Origin: Actinomycetota bacterium
Lineage (GTDB): Bacteria > Actinomycetota > Actinomycetes > S36-B12 > CAIYMF01
DNA: 64,000 nucleotides
Reading direction: 5' to 3'
Assembly (NCBI GenBank): GCA_947455705.1
Contig: CANGPO010000003.1
Coordinates: 1-64,000 of the forward strand
Made by a program: the position numbers and the translations under genes. The notes under the pieces are model-generated. The model worked only from the letters and a program-made list of their open reading frames with translations, did not search any database and was not told where the DNA came from. This document shows, piece after piece, positions 1-7,974 of the stretch; position 1 is the first letter of the stretch, and the number at the start of each line of letters is the position of its first letter.

Positions 1-851
1 ATCTTGCCTGCCTCGCTACCTCCAGAAACAATGCTGATCAGCACCACTGCGAGAACAGCCGCGTATCCCGTGAGTCGTGCAGCCGTGATGAGGCGACTGG
101 CTTCGCGCTTTTGTTCCTCGGTCGCAATTCTCAAATTGTCTGCACGGTGCGAAAAGCGTTCGCGCATCCAGTCACTGAGGTTCATCCCAGTTACGTTGCG
201 GTTGGCGGTGATCGACTCGTCGACGACCGCGCCGATTTCACTGCTGGTGTCGAGCCTGGCTGTATTGCGCGCGAGCATGCCGCGACTGATTCGGCTGTTC
301 AGAAAGAGGAAGAGGATCGTCGCGGCCAGAGTGATCAGTCCGGCGTTCGGCTCGAGGTACATCAGCAGTGCAAGGCTCACCACGATTCGACCCACGCCCG
401 GAAGTCCCTCAGTGACGGTGACGTCAACGGCTTCCTCAAGTCGATCAACATCACTCGTGTGGCGACTGATCACACTGGGTCGGCGCATGCCCTGTTGACG
501 CAACATCGGCGCATCGAGGGTGTGGTCGTAGACGTACTCCGACAGGTCCTGACCGATCTGAGCTGCTGACCGATACGACATCCAGCGCGAGATGCTCGAT
601 GCAATCAGACTTACGGCCATCAGGGCGGCAATAGCTAGGACGATAAGCGCTGTGTTTCCTTCGCCGGCGAGCACCGCGTCGACGCGCAAGGGGATGATGG
701 CCGCTGATCCGAGAGCAATTGTCGCGAGTACAAGAGCCAGAACGAGTCGACCGCGAACCGGTTGGATGAAAGGTGCGAGGAAATGCACCAGCTCGCCAGT
801 ACCCGCCCTGGATTTTCCAGCCGGTACCGACGTCAGAATGCGTGTGCTCAC
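1..851 (-). CDS. ABC transporter, transmembrane half (partial, runs off the window)
   Basis: The minus strand is open from a GTG at 851 to the window edge (about 283 residues). An in-frame TAG four codons upstream (CTG and two other codons between) limits the start to this GTG or later. Hydrophobic segments begin near residue 35 (VRGRLVLALVLATIALGS), recur near 68-90, and form a helix pair near 160-195. The middle carries the pattern of exporter transmembrane domains (RQQGMRRPSVISRHTSDVD), where the conserved GEV/GDI-like turn precedes a coupling region. This fits the N-terminal ABC_membrane domain of a half-exporter; the ATPase domain would lie outside the window. The substrate cannot be told. 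A weak promoter (TTGACA at 914-909 on the minus strand) lies upstream. Confidence 0.8.
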   Translation of the reverse strand, partial: MSTRILTSVPAGKSRAGTGELVHFLAPFIQPVRGRLVLALVLATIALGSAAIIPLRVDAVLAGEGNTALIVLAIAALMAVSLIASSISRWMSYRSAAQIGQDLSEYVYDHTLDAPMLRQQGMRRPSVISRHTSDVDRLEEAVDVTVTEGLPGVGRIVVSLALLMYLEPNAGLITLAATILFLFLNSRISRGMLARNTARLDTSSEIGAVVDESITANRNVTGMNLSDWMRERFSHRADNLRIATEEQKREASRLITAARLTGYAAVLAVVLISIVSGGSEAGK

Positions 852-1025
852 CAGCGCGGCCTACTCAACTGTCTCGGGGATTTGAGTGTTTCGGTAGGCG
901 ATTGCCGCTGTCAACAATCTGGGCGTGCATTGCGTGAACGCGTCGAGACACGCAGGTGAACAGTTGTCGTAGTTGATGTACGCCGCCATCACCGCACGCC
1001 CATTGCGACCCGGCCGTGGGATGGG

Positions 1026-1041
1026 CCAGCGTTAACGCTGG
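1026..1041. promoter_or_regulatory. 16-bp perfect palindrome, operator-like
   Basis: CCAGCGTTAACGCTGG is a perfect dyad. Its centre lies about 31 bases upstream of the TATTAT box at 1065, so it covers the place where the -35 element of the mini-ORF promoter would sit. That is typical of a repressor or activator site. The binding protein is unknown. Confidence 0.5.
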
Positions 1042-1064
1042 AGAAGTCGCACCGTAATCGCTGG

Positions 1065-1070
1065 TATTAT
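1065..1070 (+). promoter_or_regulatory. -10 box for a leaderless mini-ORF
   Basis: TATTAT is followed by six bases and then GTG at 1077, the actinobacterial layout in which transcription starts at the start codon. There is no Shine-Dalgarno sequence. Confidence 0.5.
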
Positions 1071-1076
1071 TGCTGT

Positions 1077-1214
1077 GTGAGCCAGTACATCGACCTTCAG
1101 GATTTGCGCAATCGTTTGCGCGACGAGGCTGGCGCACAGATCTTCAATTCCCATCGTGGCTCAGGGTTTTCATACCGGGCTAAGGTCCCACCGGACGGGG
1201 CAGTTCGCGCTTAA
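1077..1214 (+). CDS. Small ORF (45 aa) resembling the end of a winged-helix domain
   Basis: The GTG lies six bases after a TATTAT box. The 45 residues contain DLQDLRNRLRDE followed by FNSHRGSGFSYRA. That resembles the recognition-helix end and wing of OmpR-type DNA-binding domains, which usually read LRxKL then TxRGxGYR. Nothing recognisable as the rest of such a domain lies upstream. It could be a genuine small DNA-binding protein, perhaps acting at the palindrome beside it, or a remnant of a larger regulator. A 12-base palindrome (1207-1218) spans its stop codon and another (1243-1254) follows. I do not recognise a family. Confidence 0.35.
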   Translation: MSQYIDLQDLRNRLRDEAGAQIFNSHRGSGFSYRAKVPPDGAVRA

Positions 1215-1254
1215 GCGCTTTTGAATCTGCCTTTCACACTCCCGCGAATTCGCG
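1207..1254. repeat. Two 12-bp perfect palindromes
   Basis: GCGCTTAAGCGC (1207-1218, followed by TTTT) and CGCGAATTCGCG (1243-1254) lie between the mini-ORF and the PQ-loop gene. The first could be a weak terminator or an operator half; neither matches the 16-base palindrome at 1026 exactly. Confidence 0.4.
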
Positions 1255-1314
1255 TTGAGTAGCGCCGCTGTGCGCGCCGTCCTGCCTTAGTTCCCATTCC
1301 AAACGAAAACTGAT

Positions 1315-2079
1315 GTGACCACCATGCGCTCGGCCTTTGTCTCTCCCCAATTTACTTTTCTGCACGACCTGATGGCGTCACTGACGCATCTGGATCTGCA
1401 CACCCTCACGGTCAACCTGCTAGGGATCTCGATGTTGGCCCTGGCTTTCATCACTGGATTCCCGCAAGCCCGCCATGCCCTAGTGAACGAGACTCTTGCT
1501 GGCGTCTCGATGTCCGGCTTGATCAACGGATCTCTCTCGTCCGTTGCATGGCTTGCGTGGGCGATGAGTAACTCGCTCTATTGGATCGTTGGCTCATGTT
1601 TGGCTGGGGTTCCGGCCATCTTGGCGACGTGGTGGGCCGTGCATCGATCGGGAACGACGATCCATCGCAGGGATATCGTCGTCTCTGTTTCCTGGGCGGC
1701 GGTCTTAGGGGTGTCTGCTTTGGTCGATCACTATGCCCACCTAAGCACCATGTCTGTGGTACTTGGTACGTCCTTGCTCTGGTACATGCTTCCTGCGGTT
1801 ATCGAAGTTTGGCGTGTCCAAGATATTTCAGGGGTTTCCGCTGCTAGTTGGTGGCTCACCCTGACGTGCGCAGCTGTCGGCGTTTCGTATGGCCTCGTTG
1901 CCCACGTGCCTGCGGAGATTATTTACGGTGGATTGTCAGCACTTGGTTCATCGCTGATCTTGATCCGGCTCGCGCAGAAGTCGGCAGTGTGGTGTTCTGT
2001 CTGCGGTGCAGCGCAAGAGTGTTGGTGCCACATCGCGCACGAGTTAGACGAACTCGACAACGACCCGATCGCCGCATAG
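1315..2079 (+). CDS. PQ-loop / SWEET-like seven-helix membrane protein
   Basis: The 254-residue protein has about seven hydrophobic segments between residues 30 and 222. It has a PQ signature early on (ITGFPQARHAL, ~45-55) and a second repeat with GVSAASWWLT (~173-182), the spacing expected for two triple-helix bundles. Bacterial relatives are SemiSWEET or PQ-loop transporters for sugars or small solutes; the substrate is unknown. After the last helix comes a cysteine-rich tail (WCSVCGAAQECWCHIAHE) not expected in this family, which could bind metal or be redox-active. The start is GTG 1315; ATG 1324 and ATG 1372 are alternatives. Confidence 0.6.
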   Translation: MTTMRSAFVSPQFTFLHDLMASLTHLDLHTLTVNLLGISMLALAFITGFPQARHALVNETLAGVSMSGLINGSLSSVAWLAWAMSNSLYWIVGSCLAGVPAILATWWAVHRSGTTIHRRDIVVSVSWAAVLGVSALVDHYAHLSTMSVVLGTSLLWYMLPAVIEVWRVQDISGVSAASWWLTLTCAAVGVSYGLVAHVPAEIIYGGLSALGSSLILIRLAQKSAVWCSVCGAAQECWCHIAHELDELDNDPIAA

Positions 2080-2107
2080 CTCCGGCATTGTCATTGCGCG
2101 GTTGCGG

Positions 2108-3628
2108 TTACTTCGCCACAAATGCTTCGCCATCGGAGTACGGGAACCACCAGAAGTCTTGATCGCTCTGTACATAGTCGATCATGACGAGCTTGGTGTG
2201 GCGGAAAGTGTCGAGGCCCTCCTGCCCGAGTTGACGACCGATACCCGACATCTTGCGGCCCCCGAAGGGGCCGGCAGCGTTGTCGAGTAGTGGGGCGTTC
2301 ACCCAGACCATGCCGGCAACGAGTTCACGTGCGGCCCGGTCCATTTCGACGATATCCGCGGTGTAGATATTGGCACCAAGGCCAAACTCAGATCCGTTGG
2401 CCAGAGCGATTGCCTCGTCGAATGAGTCGACGCGGCACAGCGGTGCGATGGGTCCGAAGATTTCGCCGTGGAGGATATCCATGTCGGGCGTGACGTCAAC
2501 AAGAACCGTGGGTTCCAAGAAGCATCCACCGGAAAGCTCGTCAGGCAGATTCGTCGGACGTCCACCTCCGTGCGCCACGCGCGCACCCTGTTCGATGGCG
2601 CGCGCAAGGATCCGCTCAACGCGATCACGTTCACCGGCATGTTCCATCGGCCCGATATCAACGCGATCGAGCCCATTGCCAACTCGAAGCTTGGCAACCT
2701 CGGCCACGACGAGGGCTGCGAATTCGTCGTAGATGTCTGTATGGACGTAGATCCTCTCAGCGGAGGTGCACACCTGGCCACAGTTGATGAATGAGGCGAA
2801 AGTGACTCCGCGAGCAGCAGTAGCAAGGTCAGCCGAGGGCATCACAATGAATGGGTCGTTACCCGATGCTTCGATCAGGTACGGCTTGAACTGGTCGGCA
2901 CACGCTCGCGCAATTGCTTTACCCGTGGGCACACTTCCCGTGAACCCAACCATGTGCGTGTCGCGGTGACTTACAAGATGATTGCCTACTGCTGCGCCAC
3001 CAGTGACACATTGGAACAGGCCGTCGGGTAGGCACTCGAATGCTTCCATGAACTTCAACGTCGTGATGGACGAGAACTCAGAAGGCTTAACGATCACCGC
3101 ATTGCCCGCGGCGAGTGCGGCGGCGGCTTCCCACATCAGCAGCACGATGGGGAAGTTAGCCGGAAGAATGATCACAACTACACCCATAGGTTCCTTCGAG
3201 GTGTAGTGCATCTGGCCCGGAACCGTATTGCCAAGGTTAGAGCCGACGCAGTGCCGCCCAAGTTCGGCGTAGTAGTCCGTCGCGGTGTACGACCACGAGA
3301 GTTCGTCGACACCTTCCTTGAATGGCTTACCCGTTTCGCGGGTCATGATCTCTGCCACCTCGGGAGCGATGGCTTTGATCTTGCGTGCAGCTTCATGCAT
3401 CAGTTCCGAGCGCTCGAGCCCGCTCATTGCCCACCACGACTTCTGCGCGGCATTGGCGGCTGCAATGACCTCATCAACCTCGGGCAACGTCACGTGAGCC
3501 AGTTCACCGATCTTGGTGCCAGTGGCCGGATTGATTACCGGGGCGCGGGTGGCGCTGGCACTGCTTCGAAACTCTCCAGATACGTACAACGTGCCGGAAA
3601 GTCGATCGAACTCAGCTTGCGCGTCCAT
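2108..3628 (-). CDS. NAD(P)-dependent aldehyde dehydrogenase
   Basis: The 506-residue length and sequence fit the aldehyde dehydrogenase superfamily. The cofactor region reads PANFPIVLLMWEAAAALAAGNAVIVKPSE (split here at about residues 155-185), the general-base glutamate lies in IEASGNDPFIV (~253) and the nucleophile in FINCGQVCTSAERIYV (~283-288). It oxidises an aldehyde to the acid in the cytoplasm. The form resembles succinate-semialdehyde or related dehydrogenases, but the substrate cannot be read from the sequence. It converges on the PQ-loop gene with 28 bases between. GGGAG lies nine bases before the ATG at 3628. Confidence 0.9.
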   Translation of the reverse strand: MDAQAEFDRLSGTLYVSGEFRSSASATRAPVINPATGTKIGELAHVTLPEVDEVIAAANAAQKSWWAMSGLERSELMHEAARKIKAIAPEVAEIMTRETGKPFKEGVDELSWSYTATDYYAELGRHCVGSNLGNTVPGQMHYTSKEPMGVVVIILPANFPIVLLMWEAAAALAAGNAVIVKPSEFSSITTLKFMEAFECLPDGLFQCVTGGAAVGNHLVSHRDTHMVGFTGSVPTGKAIARACADQFKPYLIEASGNDPFIVMPSADLATAARGVTFASFINCGQVCTSAERIYVHTDIYDEFAALVVAEVAKLRVGNGLDRVDIGPMEHAGERDRVERILARAIEQGARVAHGGGRPTNLPDELSGGCFLEPTVLVDVTPDMDILHGEIFGPIAPLCRVDSFDEAIALANGSEFGLGANIYTADIVEMDRAARELVAGMVWVNAPLLDNAAGPFGGRKMSGIGRQLGQEGLDTFRHTKLVMIDYVQSDQDFWWFPYSDGEAFVAK

Positions 3629-3878
3629 GGTGTGGCTCCCTGGTGGTTGATCTACAAAGGGCTATTGAACTGCCGTCGTCTGCGAACGCTAGCGAATCAC
3701 CCAACATCAATGTCGAGAAACTACGGATTCGGCGGTGCGATTGTCGACCGTGACCTGATCCCGGGGTTGATCAAGATGCCGTACGGGGGATCGCTTGTTG
3801 TAGATGTGTGTGCACGAGACGTTAGTGTCACTGTTGCTAGTCCGACAAGACAGACGTTCTCAACCTGAGGAGCCCAAC

Positions 3879-4283
3879 GTGGCCACGCTCGTAGTAAGTC
3901 AGCACCCTGCCAGCCTTGCTCGCAGCAGCCACACCGTTGAGGGCCATCTCGGCGACACCTCTTTCTACTCTGCCGAGCTCACCATCGATGGTGAGCCGAG
4001 CGGGGCCGTCATGGGTCACCTTGAGACAGTTCGCCTCCAGGAGACTGAGTCGGGGGCCGAATGGGAGCGCGTCGGCACGGTCGTCTTTCAGTTCACACCC
4101 ACCGACACGATTGTGGTCATCGGCGCGGTCAACTATCCCGTCGGAACGCTGCATTCGCGCGACGACGTTCCGTTTGTGCGCGCCGTAGTCGGTGGCACCG
4201 GAGCCCACATCGGCGCCCGCGGCGAACTTTGGTCGGTGCGAAGCCCTGACGGCAGTTTCACCCATACCTTCACTCTGGTGTAG
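3879..4283 (+). CDS. Allene-oxide-cyclase/dirigent-like barrel protein
   Basis: The start is GTG 3879, with GAGGAG seven bases upstream; the open frame extends to 3804 but without a ribosome site. The 134-residue product has no signal peptide. Its alternating beta strands end with VVGGTGAHIGARGELWS, close to the GGTGxYxGARGE signature shared by dirigent proteins and the allene-oxide-cyclase barrel family. Bacterial members are secreted or cytosolic lipocalin-like barrels, mostly of unknown role. It is transcribed divergently from the aldehyde dehydrogenase. The function is unknown; a small hydrophobic ligand is a family-based guess. Confidence 0.6.
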   Translation: MATLVVSQHPASLARSSHTVEGHLGDTSFYSAELTIDGEPSGAVMGHLETVRLQETESGAEWERVGTVVFQFTPTDTIVVIGAVNYPVGTLHSRDDVPFVRAVVGGTGAHIGARGELWSVRSPDGSFTHTFTLV

Positions 4284-4335
4284 GTCCCGACCCCGGGCAC
4301 AGACCGCTGGGCTGACGAGGAATGTCGCCGGCCAG

Positions 4336-4372
4336 TGACATCGAATTAACCCGAATGGTTAGTTCGATGTCA
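4336..4372. repeat. Long inverted repeat, 16-bp stem
   Basis: The left arm (4336-4351) pairs with the right arm (4357-4372) over 16 positions with a single G:U pair and a five-base loop (CGAAT). No T-run follows on either strand. It lies between the AOC-like gene and the papain-like peptidase, so it could be a U-less terminator, an mRNA-stabilising hairpin or an operator for the peptidase gene. Confidence 0.65.
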
Positions 4373-4449
4373 GGCGGGCACTCAAATGGCGCAGTTTGAC
4401 TTTGTTCAGTCACCCACTGAGAACACCATGTGATCAGGGGGTGAGGAAA

Positions 4450-6276
4450 ATGGAGTTTCCTCGATGGGGTAAGTCGGCAGGCTTAGTCGGGTTGGTGCTA
4501 CTCGGCGTCGTGGGCTTTAGCCCGGGTATGGCAGAAGCGAGTTTTTCACAGTCACTGCCACCCGCTTCACTGACTCAGACGTCGTCGGCCGCTGCTCACG
4601 TACGCGCTTTGGGGTTCAAGCCGACGCCGGCGATTGATGCGGCGCAGTTCGCTGGTGCTCCACGTCCGCATTCAGCACTGAGCGCTAACGCGATTCCCGC
4701 AAGTGTCGACCTGACTCCATTCGCACCTACCCCGGGCGACCAAGGGCAGGTCAATTCCTGCGTCTCGTGGTCCGTCGGCTACGACCTGATGGGCTACTAC
4801 TCGAACAAGACCGGTCACGTCGGAGCGCCATATGCGCCGATGTATCTCTATAGCCAAGTCAATGGCGGAGTTGACGATGGCTCGACATTCGCCGATACCT
4901 TCCGCGTACTAGCCAGTCAGGGTGTTGACACTAAGGCGGACTATCGTCCGCAAGGGGATTTCGGTTGGCAGCAAAAGCCGACGGCAGCGCAAAAGGCTTC
5001 GGCGGCATTACACCGATCCTTGGCGCCGACGTTGCTATTCGCCGGCGCTGGCCAGGGCACAATCGCTCGCACGGCGTTGTCGAATGCGCTGGCTGCTGGG
5101 CAACCCGTGGTCATTGGGATCAGCGTTTACAACAACTTCTTCTATCTCGGCAACAGTAAGTCGACCTTCAGTCAAGCTGATGTCAGTGGACAGTTGTTGG
5201 GCTACCACGCTGTCACAGCTTTCGGATACAACGCAACCGGATTGGTGATCGAGAACTCGTGGGGGACGGGATGGGGTAAGAGCGGATTCGCCACACTTGG
5301 TTGGGATTTCGTTCAAAACGGAGTTATCGAAGCCTGGACCGCGGCTGGGTTTGCACCCACACTCGCACCTGTGTCGGTAGCGGTATCTCCCACAGCGTGG
5401 GCGAGCGCGGGAACCGGTACAGCCGCGACCATCACAGCTGCGTCTGCTGCGTTCGGATCTAGTGCCTCCGCGTTCACGTCACTTGGCTGGCGGTTGACGG
5501 TCGGCGGAGTTGTTGTGCCGCTCACGTGGCGCTCGTCGTCGCAACTTGCGTTTGTCGCTCCGGCGGGCGCGGTTGGTCCTGCGAGCGTTGTGCTTTCGCA
5601 GGTCGGTGTACCAGCCACAGTGACAACTCAAGTCAGCTATGTTCCGTCGATCTCAGGGCTTTCCATTACTCAACGTGCAGATGGCACGCGACTCCTCACC
5701 ATTTCTGGTGCGGGGTTTGTTAGTGGAGCGCAATGGAATCTTCTTGCACCCTCCGGTGCAACGAGTCCTTTAAATGCTTGGCCCATCAACAACATCGCTA
5801 CCGGGGCAGTGAACCGGATTTGGATTGCTCCGGGTGGTCGGTCCGCGATCGCGCTTGTGGGTGCTGTTGATCCAGTGCTGCGTGAGGTTGGCTCCTATGG
5901 CATTTCGTACGTGGCTCCATCGGGTGGTGCGATTTTGGCTTGGCCCAATGGGGGAGTGCCGTTCGTTGCTCCCACTGTTGCAAGCCTGTCGTTGACTCGC
6001 GTAACTGGATCCGTGGGTTCTGATGTCACGGTCTCGGGCGATGGGATGGCGGCATTCTTAGCCCCGTTCTCCGCTGGGGTGCGGCTCGTCTCTGCCGCCA
6101 CCGGCCAAGCCATTGAGCTCACCGTCAAAGCGAAGACGATCCGCTCGGTCACGGTTTCAATTCCGGCCGGTACGACGGTCGGCGCCTACCATCTCGTCGT
6201 GTGGACGCCGCTGGGTGTTTCGAATGCCGCTGCCCCTGCCGCGGCGATGAGCGTCGTAGCAACGGGGATTCGTTAA
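4450..6276 (+). CDS. Secreted papain-like (C1) cysteine peptidase with beta-sandwich repeats
   Basis: From ATG 4450 (GGGGG eight bases upstream; GTG 4441 is an alternative) the 608-residue product begins with a signal peptide ending near AEA. The C1 triad is complete: GDQGQVNSC holds the oxyanion Gln and nucleophile Cys104, GYHAVTAFGYN holds His253 and VIENSWGTGWGKSG holds Asn269. From about residue 300 to the end are Gly/Ser/Val-rich stretches that look like two or three IPT/Ig-like modules, suited to cell-surface or substrate attachment. No cell-wall sorting signal or C-terminal membrane segment is visible, so it is probably released. It likely degrades external protein. Confidence 0.85.
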   Translation: MEFPRWGKSAGLVGLVLLGVVGFSPGMAEASFSQSLPPASLTQTSSAAAHVRALGFKPTPAIDAAQFAGAPRPHSALSANAIPASVDLTPFAPTPGDQGQVNSCVSWSVGYDLMGYYSNKTGHVGAPYAPMYLYSQVNGGVDDGSTFADTFRVLASQGVDTKADYRPQGDFGWQQKPTAAQKASAALHRSLAPTLLFAGAGQGTIARTALSNALAAGQPVVIGISVYNNFFYLGNSKSTFSQADVSGQLLGYHAVTAFGYNATGLVIENSWGTGWGKSGFATLGWDFVQNGVIEAWTAAGFAPTLAPVSVAVSPTAWASAGTGTAATITAASAAFGSSASAFTSLGWRLTVGGVVVPLTWRSSSQLAFVAPAGAVGPASVVLSQVGVPATVTTQVSYVPSISGLSITQRADGTRLLTISGAGFVSGAQWNLLAPSGATSPLNAWPINNIATGAVNRIWIAPGGRSAIALVGAVDPVLREVGSYGISYVAPSGGAILAWPNGGVPFVAPTVASLSLTRVTGSVGSDVTVSGDGMAAFLAPFSAGVRLVSAATGQAIELTVKAKTIRSVTVSIPAGTTVGAYHLVVWTPLGVSNAAAPAAAMSVVATGIR

Positions 6277-6332
6277 CACCTTCAGCCGCTGGCAACGGCG
6301 CCTGCTCGTAGTGGCGCCCTGACATCTGCGCC

Positions 6333-6710
6333 TTAGGGACGTCCTCGAAGTCGATCAACGAGGCGACGATCACGCTTTGTTGGCCGACCTGATCCGGGAT
6401 CGCGCAGGATCGGCGCGGGTCGCTCCGTCTTGGGTGGTGGTGGCGGCGTGAGGTCGTTGTAGTGCTGGGCGGCGATGGTCGCACTGGTTCGTTTATCGAT
6501 CAGGCCAGTGACCACAACGATGCGTTCACCGCCGGGCGTTACGGCGCGAATCGTGTCGCCGATTCGCACAGGTTGTGCGGGTTTAGCCGTGACACCATCA
6601 ATCTTGATGTGACCGGCTTTGCACGCCTTCGTCGCTGCCGACCGCGTCGAAAACAAACGGATCGCCCAGACCCAGGCGTCCACGCGAACACTTCCACCGG
6701 TCGTTGTCAC
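6333..6710 (-). CDS. S4-domain RNA-binding protein, Hsp15-like
   Basis: The 125-residue protein opens with an S4 domain (RVDAWVWAIRLFSTRSAATK, then GHIKIDG and IGDTIRA). A basic tail follows, ending TKRDRRLVDRLRG. This is the Hsp15/YbcJ-type pattern; Hsp15 recycles stalled 50S subunits that carry nascent chains. The GTG start at 6710 lies six bases after a minus-strand TAGGCT box, so the mRNA is probably leaderless. Confidence 0.85.
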   Translation of the reverse strand: MTTTGGSVRVDAWVWAIRLFSTRSAATKACKAGHIKIDGVTAKPAQPVRIGDTIRAVTPGGERIVVVTGLIDKRTSATIAAQHYNDLTPPPPPKTERPAPILRDPGSGRPTKRDRRLVDRLRGRP

Positions 6711-6716
6711 GGTCCA

Positions 6717-6722
6717 AGCCTA
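6717..6722 (-). promoter_or_regulatory. -10 box, leaderless Hsp15-like gene
   Basis: On the minus strand TAGGCT ends six bases before the GTG at 6710, and there is no ribosome binding site. Confidence 0.55.
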
Positions 6723-6790
6723 GTCACGGTCCAACTTAGGACCGAGACACGTGCGTGCGTGGTTGGTGGCGTCGGGATGGTTAAGCAGCC

Positions 6791-7252
6791 CTACGCGGTG
6801 GTGGGCCAGTACCCACTTGCCCACGTTGCTGCGGCAAGTTTTGCCTGGCCGGCGGGGGATGGGTGGAAGTAGTCGATCGTCGACACGTCCGCTGCAACGA
6901 AATTCACGGCGAACGTTGCACCGTTGTCGTAGAGACAGTGAGAAAACGTTGCGCACACAGTCTTGAGTGCGTTGTTGAAGGCTGTCTCCTGGGTGGCCAC
7001 TTGAGTTCGTTGGGTGGCGGTCCCATTAGATGCCAACAGTGACTGGCAGACCTTGCCAGTTGACCACACCAGTTTCGCGCCAAGGTTCGTCGAGAAAAGG
7101 CTGTACAACTTATAAACGTGCGGAATCTGAGAACCTTCAATTCGGGAGCGCGGTCGCACTCCCGGGCACATCGTCGTACTCAACCACCAGACGTCATTGG
7201 TGTCGTAAGTGCAGGCATCAGTGGCGTCGTGAGTGGTCCAGAAGTCAGCGGT
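6791..7252 (-). pseudogene. C-terminal remnant of a secreted SGNH/GDSL hydrolase
   Basis: The frame opens at a TGA (7253-7255) and runs about 153 residues to the stop, with the first ATG only at 7183. The end (DYFHPSPAGQAKLAAATW) is the Asp-x-x-His block that supplies two catalytic residues in SGNH hydrolases. The middle (ALKTVCATFSHCLYDNG) fits the disulfide-rich secreted actinobacterial esterases. The N-terminal GDS block with the nucleophile and the signal peptide are missing, and the frame abuts the end of the neighbouring gene. It therefore looks like a 5'-deleted gene, not an active enzyme. Confidence 0.65.
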
Positions 7253-7844
7253 TCAAGGCGCGTAGGGATTGAGTGAATGCTTTCTGCAGGTCTCGATGTC
7301 GTGGACTATCCAACGCAAGGCGTCGGATCGTGGAGCTGATCTCGATCTGAACGGCATCGGCTCCGTGCGATTGGGCCCATGAGGTGACCCGATGTTCACC
7401 GCGTGCGGCGAATCTTCCGTCGCGATCGATCAGCACGTTGAAGCCCGCCTCGCGCAAAGCATCACCCATCGGCTCGATGAGCGATTCAGATCGCTCTGGG
7501 TAACGGCCTGGGCCGATGGCGATGTCGATTCCGTGCTTGTCCAACATTCCGTGCAAGTCGAGTAAGTACGTGCCCGGGCCTATTCGATTGTCTGCCAACA
7601 GCACATCTTTGAGCGGGTGACTGGCATCCCAGTTGGCGTCGCCGATGTCACTTGCGTTTACGGCTGATAGGCCGTGCAACTCTGCTGCCAGAAATCGAGC
7701 CAGGGATCCTGTACCAGGTTCGCTCATCTTGCGTTGTAGTACATCGTCGACGAGGCGGTGATGCGCCTTGTCGTGTGGCGCGGTGAAGACAAACGGTGCT
7801 GTACCAGGTCCGGTGATCTCAACGTGTTCGTCGAGCTCCGACAT
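7245..7844 (-). CDS. N-formylglutamate amidohydrolase-like protein
   Basis: The 199-residue product shows the metal-site pattern of the FGase family: FVFTAPHDKAHHR (~18-30) with the first His, LLDLHGM (~93-99) and AVQIEIS (~164-170) with the Glu. The family hydrolyses N-formyl- or N-acyl-amino acids and is related to zinc carboxypeptidases. It is shorter than typical histidine-pathway FGases (about 260 residues), and no hut genes are nearby, so the substrate is uncertain. GGGAACG precedes the ATG at 7844. Confidence 0.65.
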   Translation of the reverse strand: MSELDEHVEITGPGTAPFVFTAPHDKAHHRLVDDVLQRKMSEPGTGSLARFLAAELHGLSAVNASDIGDANWDASHPLKDVLLADNRIGPGTYLLDLHGMLDKHGIDIAIGPGRYPERSESLIEPMGDALREAGFNVLIDRDGRFAARGEHRVTSWAQSHGADAVQIEISSTIRRLALDSPRHRDLQKAFTQSLRALNR

Positions 7845-7974
7845 CGTTCCCGTCCTGTCTACATCAACATCTCACGTGGCATGGTTTGGCGACACAACTC
7901 GGGTTGTGAGCATAAGGGTCAAACTTTCAAGATCCCTGCACCATTCTCACATGTCATTGTGATGTGCTTGTGAC

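Noticed and set aside
4-885. Several plus-strand open frames (for example 4-498, 111-569, 592-885)
   Set aside because: They are shadows of the partial ABC transporter gene on the minus strand, which has clear family sequence.
865-1137. Minus-strand 90-codon frame upstream of the ABC gene
   Set aside because: Composition is unlike a protein here, it has no ribosome site, and it covers the mini-ORF promoter and palindrome.
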